Assembly (NCBI RefSeq): GCF_019455385.1
Contig: NZ_JACOFR010000013.1
Location: forward strand, 1-64,000
Direction of reading: 5' to 3'
DNA length: 64,000 bases
DNA from: Bradyrhizobium sp. BR 10289
Lineage (GTDB): Bacteria; Pseudomonadota; Alphaproteobacteria; Rhizobiales; Xanthobacteraceae
Positions 16,600-24,897 of this stretch are shown in pieces (within the stretch, counting starts at the first letter, position 1; each line of letters begins with the position of its first letter). The translations under genes were made by a program, and so were the position numbers. Under the pieces are notes generated by a model. The model ran no database searches. It worked only from the letters and a program-made list of their open reading frames with translations, and was not told where the DNA came from.

Positions 16600-17928
16600 T
16601 CAGAACGGGCTGACCGGCGCGAGCCGGCGGCCGTCGATCATGCGCTTGTGGCTATAGGCGGCGGGATCGACCAGCGGCGTCGCGCCGGTGACGAGGTCGG
16701 CCGCAAGCTTGCCGGCCGCGGGGCCGATGCCAAAGCCGTGGCCGGAGAAGCCGGTGGCAAGGAAGAAGCCCGGCAGCGTGTCGACCGGCGAGATCACCGG
16801 AATGGTGTCCGGCGTGCAGTCGATGGTGCCGCCCCAGGCTTCCGCGATCTCTATGTCCTTCAATTCCGGATTCGATTTGATCAGCGCAGCCAGCGCTGCA
16901 GTGACCAGCGACATGTCGGGCGCGGGATCGCGCACGCGCTCGGTATGGAACGGCGACGGCTTGTCGAAGCTCCAGCTGGTGCCGCGCATGAGCTGGTCGA
17001 AGAACGACTTGCCGAACGACAGCTTCAATCCGTTCTTGCGATGCAGATAGGTCGGCCAGAAGGTGCGCGCGTAGCGAAACAGGTCGGGCGACAGCTCGAC
17101 CGTGCCGCGGTTGCGCAGCGCCAGCGTGAAGCCGCCATCGAGGCGGCGGCGGATGCAGTAGAAATCAGTGCCGAGCGCGCCCGAGGTGATCTCCGGCCCC
17201 GGCGTGGTCCGGCACGCGGTGGCATTGACGAGGCCGATCGGCAGCTCGATGCCGTGGCGGCGGCAGAACAGCGACGACCACGCGCCACCGGAGAGCAGCA
17301 CGGACTGGGTGCGGATGGTGCCCTTCTCGGTGACGACGGCGCTAACGCGTCCGCCCGTCGTCTCCAGCCCGCGCGCGGCGCAGCCCTGATGGATGGTGAC
17401 GCCATGTTTTCGCGCAGCCGTCGCGAGCGCGGGCACCGCCATCGACGGCTCGGCGCGGCCGTCGCTCGGCGTGTGCAGGCCGCCGACCCATTCGTCGGCA
17501 TTGCCGGGCAGGCGCTCGGCGATTTCGGCCGGCGTCAGGACGGTCGAGTGCACCTGCTGCTCACGCGCGATCGCGGCCCAGCGCTCCCAGCCGGCGAGCT
17601 CGTCCTTGCTTTTGGTGAGGAACAGCACGCCGGTGCGGCGGAAGCCGGCATCGACGCCGGCATCGTTCTGCATGTCCTCCCACAACCGCAGCGCCTCGCG
17701 CGCCAGCGGAATCTCTTCACGCGCGCGCCCCTGCTGGCGGCACCAGCCCCAGTTGCGGCTCGATTGCTCGCCGCCGACATGGCCTTTCTCGACCAGCGCC
17801 ACGGAGAGGCCCTTCTTGGCGAGATGATAGGCCGCGGAGACGCCGATCACGCCGCCGCCGATGACGACGACGTCCGCCTGCGCCGGCAGGCGTTCATCGC
17901 TGTTTATACGATTGAGCGGCGGGGACAT
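16600..17928 (-). CDS. FAD-dependent amine/amino acid oxidoreductase (DAO family)
   Basis: A 442-residue DAO-superfamily flavoprotein. The dinucleotide-binding motif VVVIGGGVIGVSAAYHLAKK lies at about residues 20-39, followed by EQSSRNWGWCRQQGR, which positions the flavin. The C-terminal FAD contact is FFLATGFSGHGFGIGPAAGK near 400. Relatives include D-amino acid dehydrogenase, sarcosine oxidase and opine oxidase subunits, all of which oxidise a C-N bond. It is preceded by AGGAG and sits inside the peptide-transporter operon, so the imported compound is likely its substrate. Confidence 0.9.
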   Translation of the reverse strand: MSPPLNRINSDERLPAQADVVVIGGGVIGVSAAYHLAKKGLSVALVEKGHVGGEQSSRNWGWCRQQGRAREEIPLAREALRLWEDMQNDAGVDAGFRRTGVLFLTKSKDELAGWERWAAIAREQQVHSTVLTPAEIAERLPGNADEWVGGLHTPSDGRAEPSMAVPALATAARKHGVTIHQGCAARGLETTGGRVSAVVTEKGTIRTQSVLLSGGAWSSLFCRRHGIELPIGLVNATACRTTPGPEITSGALGTDFYCIRRRLDGGFTLALRNRGTVELSPDLFRYARTFWPTYLHRKNGLKLSFGKSFFDQLMRGTSWSFDKPSPFHTERVRDPAPDMSLVTAALAALIKSNPELKDIEIAEAWGGTIDCTPDTIPVISPVDTLPGFFLATGFSGHGFGIGPAAGKLAADLVTGATPLVDPAAYSHKRMIDGRRLAPVSPF

Positions 17929-17962
17929 GATGCACTCCTGGAGGTCAGTTCGGGTCGTTTCG

Positions 17963-18838
17963 TCATGGGATGTTCATTCGCGGATCGAGCGCATCGCGCA
18001 GGCCGTCACCGAGGAAATTGAAGCTGGTCACGGCCAGCGTGATGACGACGCCCGGCGCGATCGCAAGCCAGGGTGCGCTGGTGAGATAGATCTGCGCGTT
18101 GTTGAGCATGTTGCCGAGGCTCGCGGCCGGCGGCTGGATGCCATAGCCGAGAAAGCTGAGATAGGATTCCAGCAGGATCGCGTTGGCGATATTGAGCGTC
18201 GCGGCCACCACGATCGGAGCGATCGCGTTGGGCACGAGCTCGCGGAACATGATGCGCAGATTCGAGGATCCGAAGGCCAGCGCGGCGACCGCGAACTCCC
18301 GCTCCCGCAGCGACCGCATCTGGGCTTCGACGACGCGCGCCACGCTCATCCAGGCGGTGGCGGCGATGAGCACCGTTGTGATGACGGGGCCGGGTTCGGT
18401 GAGGGCCGCCAGCGCGAGCAGCAGAAAGATGGTCGGAAAGCACAGCACGGCGTCGACGAGCCGCATCAGGACCGCGCCGACCACGCCGCCGTAGAAGCCG
18501 GCAAAGGCGCCGACGACGATACCGGCCGCCATCGCGATCACCATGGCGACGAAGCCGATCGACAGCGAGACCCGCGCGCCCATCATCAGGCGCGCCAGCA
18601 CGTCGCGGCCAAGCTCGTCGGTGCCGAGGATGTGCGCGCCCGAGAGCGGCGGGGCGAACCGCTTCATGATGTCGATATAGGTGTCGTCGAACGGCAGCAG
18701 ATAAGGACCGAACACCGAACCGAGCACGAGGACGAGAATGGTCACCGCGCCCGCGAGCGCGAGGCGATGCCGGCGGAAGCGCCGCCACGCGGCTTGGCCG
18801 GGCGCGAGCTGAACCGTGGAGAGAGCCGCAGTCGCCAT
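17963..18838 (-). CDS. Peptide-type ABC transporter permease (DppC/OppC)
   Basis: A 291-residue permease. It has a short N-terminal cytoplasmic tail, a first membrane helix near residues 27-48, then the OppC family motif HILGTDELGRDVLARLMMGARVSL (first residues near 70). The C-terminal EAA region is in AALAFGSSNLRIMFRELVPN. About six membrane segments. It is separated by 2 bases from the DppB gene, so translation is probably coupled. The upstream reading frame is open for about 240 codons but belongs to the overlapping DppB gene. Confidence 0.93.
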   Translation of the reverse strand: MATAALSTVQLAPGQAAWRRFRRHRLALAGAVTILVLVLGSVFGPYLLPFDDTYIDIMKRFAPPLSGAHILGTDELGRDVLARLMMGARVSLSIGFVAMVIAMAAGIVVGAFAGFYGGVVGAVLMRLVDAVLCFPTIFLLLALAALTEPGPVITTVLIAATAWMSVARVVEAQMRSLREREFAVAALAFGSSNLRIMFRELVPNAIAPIVVAATLNIANAILLESYLSFLGYGIQPPAASLGNMLNNAQIYLTSAPWLAIAPGVVITLAVTSFNFLGDGLRDALDPRMNIP

Positions 18839-18840
18839 CC

Positions 18841-19791
18841 CTAGCCCACCCGGATACGCGGATCGACGACGGCATAGAGGATGTCGGCAAGCAGCGAGCC
18901 GATCAGCACCATGGTCGCCGAGAACATCAGGATGCCCATTACCACGGGATAGTCGCGATAGCCGATGGAATCGAGGAACAGGCGTCCCATGCCGGGCCAG
19001 GTGAACACGGTCTCGGCAACCAGCGCGCCGCCGAGCAGCGTCGGCAGCTGGAGGCCGGCCACCGTGATCATCGGCAGCAGCGCGTTGCGAAGTGCGTGCA
19101 CGGTGAGGATGCGCCATTCCGGCATGCCCTTGGCGCGCGCGGTGCGGATGTAATCCTGGTTGATGACCTCGAGCATCGAGGAGCGCATGAAGCGGCCCCA
19201 CATCGCGGTCTCGACCAGCGCCAGCACCAGCGACGGCGCGATCAGATGGTGCAGCAGGTCGAGGAAGGAGCCGTCGCCGATGGTCTGTCGGTTGCCGGCC
19301 GGCAGCCAGCCGAGCTTCACCGAGAACACATAGATGGTGACGAGGCCGAACCAGAAGGTCGGGATCGACAGCGCGACCATGGCGCCGACGGTCGCGAGCG
19401 AATCGAACAGCGAGTATCGCCGCAGCGCCCCCAGCACGCCGATCCAGCAGCCGAGCAGCACCGCGATGATGGTTGCCGTCGCCATCAGCTCCAGGGTCGC
19501 ACCGAGATGCGAGGAGATCACCGACAGCACCGTCTCGCCGTCGCGATAGGAACGTCCCCAATCGCCCTTGAGCATGCGGCCGAACCAGTCGAGATACTGG
19601 ATCGGCAGCGGACGATCGAGCCCGAGCTGTTTGGTGACGCGGTCGAGATCCTCCTGCGTCATCTGCCCGGAGACGGCAAACTGCGAGAGCGGGCCGCCCG
19701 GCGCCATGTGCAGGATGGCGAAGCCGATCGCCGAGACGATCACAAGCAGCATGATCGCCTGTGCCAGGCGATTGGCGACGTAACGGGCCAT
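18841..19791 (-). CDS. Peptide-type ABC transporter permease (DppB/OppB)
   Basis: A 316-residue permease with six predicted helices. It begins MARYVANRLAQAIMLLVIVS, has the LGLDRPLPIQYLDWFG extracytoplasmic motif and the EAA loop YIRTARAKGMPEWRILTVHA. It is the partner of the DppC protein encoded directly downstream and forms the inner-membrane channel for the ligand bound by the 19819-21513 product, whose stop codon lies 27 bases upstream. Confidence 0.94.
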   Translation of the reverse strand: MARYVANRLAQAIMLLVIVSAIGFAILHMAPGGPLSQFAVSGQMTQEDLDRVTKQLGLDRPLPIQYLDWFGRMLKGDWGRSYRDGETVLSVISSHLGATLELMATATIIAVLLGCWIGVLGALRRYSLFDSLATVGAMVALSIPTFWFGLVTIYVFSVKLGWLPAGNRQTIGDGSFLDLLHHLIAPSLVLALVETAMWGRFMRSSMLEVINQDYIRTARAKGMPEWRILTVHALRNALLPMITVAGLQLPTLLGGALVAETVFTWPGMGRLFLDSIGYRDYPVVMGILMFSATMVLIGSLLADILYAVVDPRIRVG

Positions 19792-19818
19792 CTCAGGCGA
19801 TCCAGCGTGCCTGGGGCA

Positions 19819-21513
19819 TCAGGCCCAGTACCATTCGCGGATGTTCCAGCTATTGATGGAGGCGTTGATGTTGGGACGGAAACCTTGCAGCCCTTCCTTC
19901 ACGCCCTCGGCGATGAAGCCCTGGAACAGCGGCAGGATCGCGAGATCGTTGCGGATCAGCTTTTGCAGCTCGCCATAGGTCGCCTTGCGCTGTCCGAGAT
20001 CGAACTGCCTGGCGCCTTCGGCGAGCAGACGATCGGCCTCTTTGTTCTTGTACTGATAGGTGTTGTAGCCGCGGCCGCCCTGGGCGGGAATGGCGCCGGA
20101 GCCGAAGCGCGGCGTCACGTCGGGGTCGCTGCCGAGCATGAAGTTCACGCCGACGATCACCGAATTGAACTTCGATTGCTGCCAGAAGTCACCCCAGATG
20201 ACGGCCGCCGGCATGTTGTTGACGCGCATCGCCGCGCCAATGGCCCGCCAGTCCTGGATCAGGAGTTGTTGGCATTGCTCGCGCACGGCGCTGCCTGCCG
20301 TCGTCGAGTTGGTGAATTCGAGCTTGACGCCGCCCTTCTCGCGAATGCCGCTGGAGCCGCGGGCCCAGCCGGCCGCGTCGAGCAGCGCATTGGCCTTGGC
20401 CGGATCGTATTTGTGCTGCGGCAGACCCTTCTGGAACGACCAGGCCTGCTGCGGCACGAAGCTCTCGGTCTGCGTCGGCAGGCCGTAATAGAGCGCGTCG
20501 ATGATCGCCTGCTTATTGATGCCGAGATAGAGCGCCTCGCGCACGGCGCGGTCGGCGAAGGGACCGAACTCGAGATTGGGCGCGATGTGCTCGACCGAGG
20601 AGGTCGAGGAGACGACGATCTTGCGCCCCTTCAGCGTCTTCGCCTCCTGCACGAAGTTCGGCAAAATGCCCTGCAGCCCGGTGTAGTCGACCTGGCCGGT
20701 GCGGAACTGGGTGTAGAGCACCGTGAGATCGGGGATGTATTTGAACACCACGCGTTCGACGTACGGCCCCTTGCCATGATAGCCGGTGTTGGCATTGAGC
20801 AAAATGTGGTCGCCGGGCACGCGCTCGCCCCAGCGGAAGGGTCCGGTGCCGACGGGCGCGTTGTGGAACGGCGAGGCGTTCGGATCGGAGACCTTCTCCA
20901 GGATGTGCTTGGGCACGATGAAGGTCAGCGAGCCCAGGATCGACATGTAGGGCGAATAAGGCGCTTCCATCCGCCAGTGGATCTCGTCCACGGCGACGAC
21001 CTTGATGTCCTTGACGAGGCTGTGGCCGACGCGGCTGCGCGCGCGGAAATTGGAATCGTTGATCAGATCGAGCGAGAACTTGACGTCCTCGGCCGTGAAC
21101 GGCGTGCCGTCGTGCCATTTCACGTCGCTGCGCAGCTTGATCTTCCAGGTCAGGCCGTCGGCCGACAGGCCGCCATTCTCGATGGTCGGGACTTCGCGCG
21201 CGAGATCGGGAACGAAATTGCCCTCGGGATCGATGTACCAGAGCAGCGAGAACACCTGCCACCAGATGCCCTGATCGACCTCGATGCCGGGCATCAAGGG
21301 ATGAAACACGGTCGGCTCCTGCGACAGCGCCGCGATCACCTGGCCGCGCGGCTTGTCCGGCGGATTGGAGGGTCGCTCGGTCTGTGCGAGCGCGCTGCCT
21401 GACAGGGTCCACCCCGCCGCGGCGCCGGCGCCGAGCTGGAAGAATTGTCGGCGATTAGGAATGCCGAGATGAAGCCGTCCGCCAGTGCCGAACTTGCCGG
21501 TGCTGTCTGCCAT
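19819..21513 (-). CDS. Peptide-type ABC transporter substrate-binding protein, Tat-type signal
   Basis: A 564-residue family-5 binding protein (DppA/OppA class). The N-terminus carries a twin-arginine-like signal, NRRQFFQLGAGAAAGWTL, with cleavage likely after SALAQ near residue 45. The mature part has SQEPTVFHPLMPGIEV, the family signature region LRSDVKWHDGTPFTAEDVKF and a large C-terminal lobe. The ligand may be a peptide, opine, sugar acid or N-substituted amino acid; the neighbouring oxidase favours an amino compound. I start at ATG 21513 with GGAGA upstream rather than at an in-frame GTG at 21534. It is the first gene of the operon and divergent from the XRE-cupin regulator. Confidence 0.92.
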   Translation of the reverse strand: MADSTGKFGTGGRLHLGIPNRRQFFQLGAGAAAGWTLSGSALAQTERPSNPPDKPRGQVIAALSQEPTVFHPLMPGIEVDQGIWWQVFSLLWYIDPEGNFVPDLAREVPTIENGGLSADGLTWKIKLRSDVKWHDGTPFTAEDVKFSLDLINDSNFRARSRVGHSLVKDIKVVAVDEIHWRMEAPYSPYMSILGSLTFIVPKHILEKVSDPNASPFHNAPVGTGPFRWGERVPGDHILLNANTGYHGKGPYVERVVFKYIPDLTVLYTQFRTGQVDYTGLQGILPNFVQEAKTLKGRKIVVSSTSSVEHIAPNLEFGPFADRAVREALYLGINKQAIIDALYYGLPTQTESFVPQQAWSFQKGLPQHKYDPAKANALLDAAGWARGSSGIREKGGVKLEFTNSTTAGSAVREQCQQLLIQDWRAIGAAMRVNNMPAAVIWGDFWQQSKFNSVIVGVNFMLGSDPDVTPRFGSGAIPAQGGRGYNTYQYKNKEADRLLAEGARQFDLGQRKATYGELQKLIRNDLAILPLFQGFIAEGVKEGLQGFRPNINASINSWNIREWYWA

Positions 21514-21584
21514 GACCAGTCTCCGTTCCCGCACGCGGCACCTCTCCCGCGCCCCAAGACCCCGGCAAAGGGACAGGAGTGGGC

Positions 21585-21629
21585 TTTAGTGCTTCTAAAT
21601 TTTTCGATCAAAAGTTCATCATGACTAAA
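21585..21629. promoter_or_regulatory. Inverted-repeat operator candidate, XRE-cupin/ABC divergent region
   Basis: Within the AT-rich centre of the 217-base divergent region, TTTAG-TGCTT-CTAAA (21585-21599) is a perfect 5+5 palindrome, and TTTAGT (21585) also pairs with ACTAAA (21624-21629). Regulators with an N-terminal XRE domain commonly autoregulate through short palindromes. Binding by the adjacent regulator is inference. Confidence 0.4.
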
Positions 21630-21730
21630 TACAGCTGTCAATCACATTGCTAGGATGCGCGACCTTTTCACTCCGACTGAAGCCGCGGACCGATGTGGCC
21701 CGCGGCCAAGACGATGCACGGGAGAGCGAC

Positions 21731-22363
21731 ATGGACGGTCGCGGCGATACCAACGGCACCAAGGACGCCCCGGCGCTCGCGGCCGACGATACGGTCGACC
21801 AGCGCCTTGGGGAGACCGTGCGGCTGCTGCGCCAGCGCGCCGGCCTCTCGATCCAGGACGTCGCCAACAAGACCGGCCTCTCCAACGGCATGATCAGCCA
21901 GCTCGAACGTGCACGGGCCATGCCATCGATCCGCACGCTGCGCCTGCTCTCGATCGCGCTCGACGTTCCCATCTCCTATTTTTTCGAGACCACCGATCCC
22001 GGCGACGTGCAGCGCTACATCGTGCGCAAGAACGCAAGGCGCCTGTTGCGGCTCACCGCCAGCGGCGTCGTCAAGGAAGCGCTGACCCCGGAAGGAAAGG
22101 GACAGCTCGAACTCTACGAGCTCACGCTCAATCCAGGGGCCTCCTCCGGCACCGACTTCCTCCAGCACACCGGCGAGAAGGCCGGCTACATCCTGTCCGG
22201 CAGCCTGCGGCTGTGGCTCGACAACCAGGCCCATGTGCTGGAGGCCGGCGACAGTTTTCGATTCCCGAGCATCGTGCCGCACATGTTCGACAACCCGACC
22301 CAGCAGGCCGCGCGCGTGATCTGGGTCACGACTTTGCGCCAGACCGATTCGCCGCCAGGTTGA
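21731..22363 (+). CDS. XRE-family regulator with C-terminal cupin sensor
   Basis: A 210-residue regulator. The helix-turn-helix lies at about residues 25-80 (LGETVRLLRQRAGLSIQDVA and TGLSNGMISQLERARAMPS). The C-terminal cupin is at about 130-200, with HTGEKAGYILSGSLRLWLD and EAGDSFRFPSIVPHMFDN. Relatives such as PuuR sense amines or other small ligands through the cupin. The start at 21731 follows GGGAGAG; an in-frame ATG at 21647 would add a tail lacking similarity. It is divergent from the six-gene ABC/oxidase operon, which it probably controls. Confidence 0.92.
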   Translation: MDGRGDTNGTKDAPALAADDTVDQRLGETVRLLRQRAGLSIQDVANKTGLSNGMISQLERARAMPSIRTLRLLSIALDVPISYFFETTDPGDVQRYIVRKNARRLLRLTASGVVKEALTPEGKGQLELYELTLNPGASSGTDFLQHTGEKAGYILSGSLRLWLDNQAHVLEAGDSFRFPSIVPHMFDNPTQQAARVIWVTTLRQTDSPPG

Positions 22364-22496
22364 AGACCTGGGAATGCCCCTATACCGCCGGAAATTGCCC
22401 CTCGACGCAGCCATATTGAGTCTGTAGCTCACGTCAGACCGGGGTAATCTACAGGGCGGACCCGGGGTTCGCGACGGGCGCCGTTGGTGTGAGAGC

Positions 22497-24332
22497 ATGA
22501 AACTGAGGGGGCTTCTGACACTCGCGATGGCCGCACAGGCCGTCGTGACCGCCGTGGCCCTGCTCGCTTCCCATGCCGTGACCGGATCCGGATTCGGCCT
22601 TGCGCAGATCGTTGCCCTGATCGCAAGCGGCGCCGTCGCCGCCCTCCTCGCATGGCTTTGCACGCGCACGATCGAGGCGTCGCAAGGCAAGCGCGTTGCC
22701 GCGCAACTTGTCGAGCAGGCGCAGACCGGCGCGCAAGTCACGCAGGCCGTCATCAAGACCGCGCTCGATGCCTTCATTCAGACTGACGAACGCGGCATCG
22801 TGCTGGAGTGGAGTTTTCAGGCCGAAGCGCTGACCGGATGGACGCGCAAGGAGGCGCTCGGCACCGACGTCGTCGACCTCCTCATCGCCGAACCGCTGCG
22901 CGCCGGCTTCCGGCAGCGCATGACGCGGCTGTTGCCGGAACTGTCGAACACACCGATCGGCATCCGATTCGAAGCGACGCTGCTGCACCGGGAAGGCGAC
23001 GAGATCCTGATCGAAGCGTCGAGCACCGCGCTTCGGATCGGCGGACGCACCATCATCAACAATTTCGTTAGGGATGTCACCCAGAAGCGCGCCGCCGAGG
23101 AGCAACTGATCCAGGCCCAGAAGATGGAAGCGGTCGGTCAGCTCACCGGCGGCATCGCGCACGAATTCAACAACATGCTGACCGTGATCACGGGCACGAT
23201 CGAGATTTTGGCCGACGCCGTCAAGGACAACCCGCCGCTTGCGACCATCACCAAGCTGATCAGCGAGGCTGCCGATCGCGGCGCCGCGCTGACGTCGAGC
23301 CTGCTGTCCTTTGCGCGCAAGCAGGCGCTCCAGCCGGCCGAGATCGACGTCAACGAGCTGCTCGAAGAGCTGGCGAAGCTGCTGCTGGCGACCTTCGACA
23401 AGAAGATCGAGATCGTGACCAGGCTCGACGGCAACGTCTGGCTTGCCTTTGCCGACCGCGGCCAGCTCAGCTCGGCGCTGCTCAACCTTGCGATCAATGC
23501 CCGCGACGCCATGCTCGACGGCGGCCGCCTGATGCTGACGACGCGCAATGTCGTGTTCGGCGTGCGCGAGGCGATGGCAGTTGGCGCCGGCTATGCCGGC
23601 GACTATGTCGCGATCGAGATCACCGATACCGGCACCGGCATTCCGCAAGCGATCCTCGAACGCATCTTCGATCCGTTCTTCTCGACCAAGGAGGTCGGCA
23701 AGGGCACGGGGCTCGGGCTCAGCATGGTGTTCGGCTTCGTCAAGCAGTCCGGCGGCGGCATCAAGGTCAATTCCGCCGAGGGCCGCGGAACCACTTTCAC
23801 AATCTATCTGCCCAAGGCCGAGGCCAGCACGCTTCGTCCGACCGGCTATGACGAGCGCAAGGTCGTGGGCGGAACGGAGACCATCCTTTGCGTCGAGGAC
23901 GACCGCGACGTCCGCCAGTTCGTCATCGTCCAGCTCGAAAGCCTCGGCTACAAGGTCATCCCCGCCGCCAATGCGGACGAGGCGCTCGCCATCGCCGCCA
24001 AGGGCACGCCGTTCGACCTGCTCTTCACCGATGTCGTGATGGCCGGCGCGCTGAACGGACGGGAGCTCGCCGACCAGATGGTCGCCGCACGTCCCTCGCT
24101 GCGGGTGCTGTTCACGTCTGGCTATGCCCATGATGCGCCGCATGGACCGGGGCACGCCACCATCGGCGCGCCGCTGCTGACAAAGCCCTACCGCAAGGCC
24201 GAACTCGCGCGCATGCTGCGCCGCTCGCTCGACACCGCGGTCGATGCCGCGGGCGATGCGATCCCGACGCCCTATTCGGTACAGGCCGATGTCGAGGGCT
24301 TTTTGCGCAAGTCCGAGCGCGACCGCCGTTAG
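22497..24332 (+). CDS. Hybrid sensor histidine kinase (PAS-HisKA-HATPase-REC)
   Basis: A 611-residue protein. Two membrane helices (about 5-25 and 33-56) are followed by a PAS domain (about 80-200). The HisKA phosphoacceptor is GGIAHEFNNML with His222. The HATPase domain has the N box NLAINARDAML, G1 DTGTGIP, F box FFSTK and G2 GKGTGLGLSM. A C-terminal receiver follows from about 462, with acidic pair EDD and phospho-Asp512 in LFTDVVM. The layout matches the FixL-like/PAS hybrid kinases common in Bradyrhizobium. No response regulator with an output domain is next to it, so its output is unknown. The PAS region shows no haem-binding His that I can identify. Confidence 0.93.
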   Translation: MKLRGLLTLAMAAQAVVTAVALLASHAVTGSGFGLAQIVALIASGAVAALLAWLCTRTIEASQGKRVAAQLVEQAQTGAQVTQAVIKTALDAFIQTDERGIVLEWSFQAEALTGWTRKEALGTDVVDLLIAEPLRAGFRQRMTRLLPELSNTPIGIRFEATLLHREGDEILIEASSTALRIGGRTIINNFVRDVTQKRAAEEQLIQAQKMEAVGQLTGGIAHEFNNMLTVITGTIEILADAVKDNPPLATITKLISEAADRGAALTSSLLSFARKQALQPAEIDVNELLEELAKLLLATFDKKIEIVTRLDGNVWLAFADRGQLSSALLNLAINARDAMLDGGRLMLTTRNVVFGVREAMAVGAGYAGDYVAIEITDTGTGIPQAILERIFDPFFSTKEVGKGTGLGLSMVFGFVKQSGGGIKVNSAEGRGTTFTIYLPKAEASTLRPTGYDERKVVGGTETILCVEDDRDVRQFVIVQLESLGYKVIPAANADEALAIAAKGTPFDLLFTDVVMAGALNGRELADQMVAARPSLRVLFTSGYAHDAPHGPGHATIGAPLLTKPYRKAELARMLRRSLDTAVDAAGDAIPTPYSVQADVEGFLRKSERDRR

Positions 24333-24404
24333 CCCAGGGCGGATGGACTCCGCCGCGTGCCTGCGCAAAACTCCGGACCGGCGAGAATTCCAATGGAGGC
24401 GAGC

Positions 24405-24854
24405 ATGACTGCACTCGAAAAGGGCATCACCGCGAACGGCACGGGCTACGGCGGCAAGACCTGGAATATCCTGGGGCAGGTCTATTTCCCCAAGGCCGTC
24501 ACCGACTCCACCTTCGCGTTCGAGACCAACAGCGATCCCGGCCAGTTCGTGCCGGTGCACATCCATCCGACCCAGGACGAATTCATCCTGGTGCAGGAAG
24601 GCACGCTCGACCTCAAGCTCGACGGCCAATGGGTGAAGGCCCATGCCGGCGATCTCGTGCGCATGCCGCGCGGCATCCCGCACGGTTACTTCAACAAGTC
24701 CGATAAGCCCTGCCGCGCGCTGTTCTGGGTCTCGCCGATGCAGAAGCTGGAGGCGCTGTTCGACCAGCTCCACAATCTGACCGACCCCGCCGAGGTCGTG
24801 CGCATCTCGGCGCTGCACGAGGTCGACTTCCTGCCGCCCGAGGCCAACGATTAG
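24405..24854 (+). CDS. Cupin-domain protein
   Basis: A 149-residue single-domain cupin. Motif 1 is VPVHIHPTQDEFILVQEGTL (two His and a Glu as metal ligands) and motif 2 is DLVRMPRGIPHGYFNKS (His). A single metal site is expected. The catalytic or binding role is unknown; such cupins include isomerases, dioxygenases and non-enzymatic binders. I start at ATG 24405 because GGAGG lies 7-8 bases upstream; ATGs at 24357 and 24393 are in frame but less well placed. It lies 72 bases after the histidine kinase. Confidence 0.85.
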   Translation: MTALEKGITANGTGYGGKTWNILGQVYFPKAVTDSTFAFETNSDPGQFVPVHIHPTQDEFILVQEGTLDLKLDGQWVKAHAGDLVRMPRGIPHGYFNKSDKPCRALFWVSPMQKLEALFDQLHNLTDPAEVVRISALHEVDFLPPEAND

Positions 24855-24897
24855 GCTACCATCCCCCGACCGACGAATCGTTCGGGGGGAACCGGCC

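Noticed and set aside
19096..21402. 768-codon plus-strand frame opposite the DppB and binding-protein genes
   Set aside because: It is a shadow frame: no domain and a typical antisense composition.
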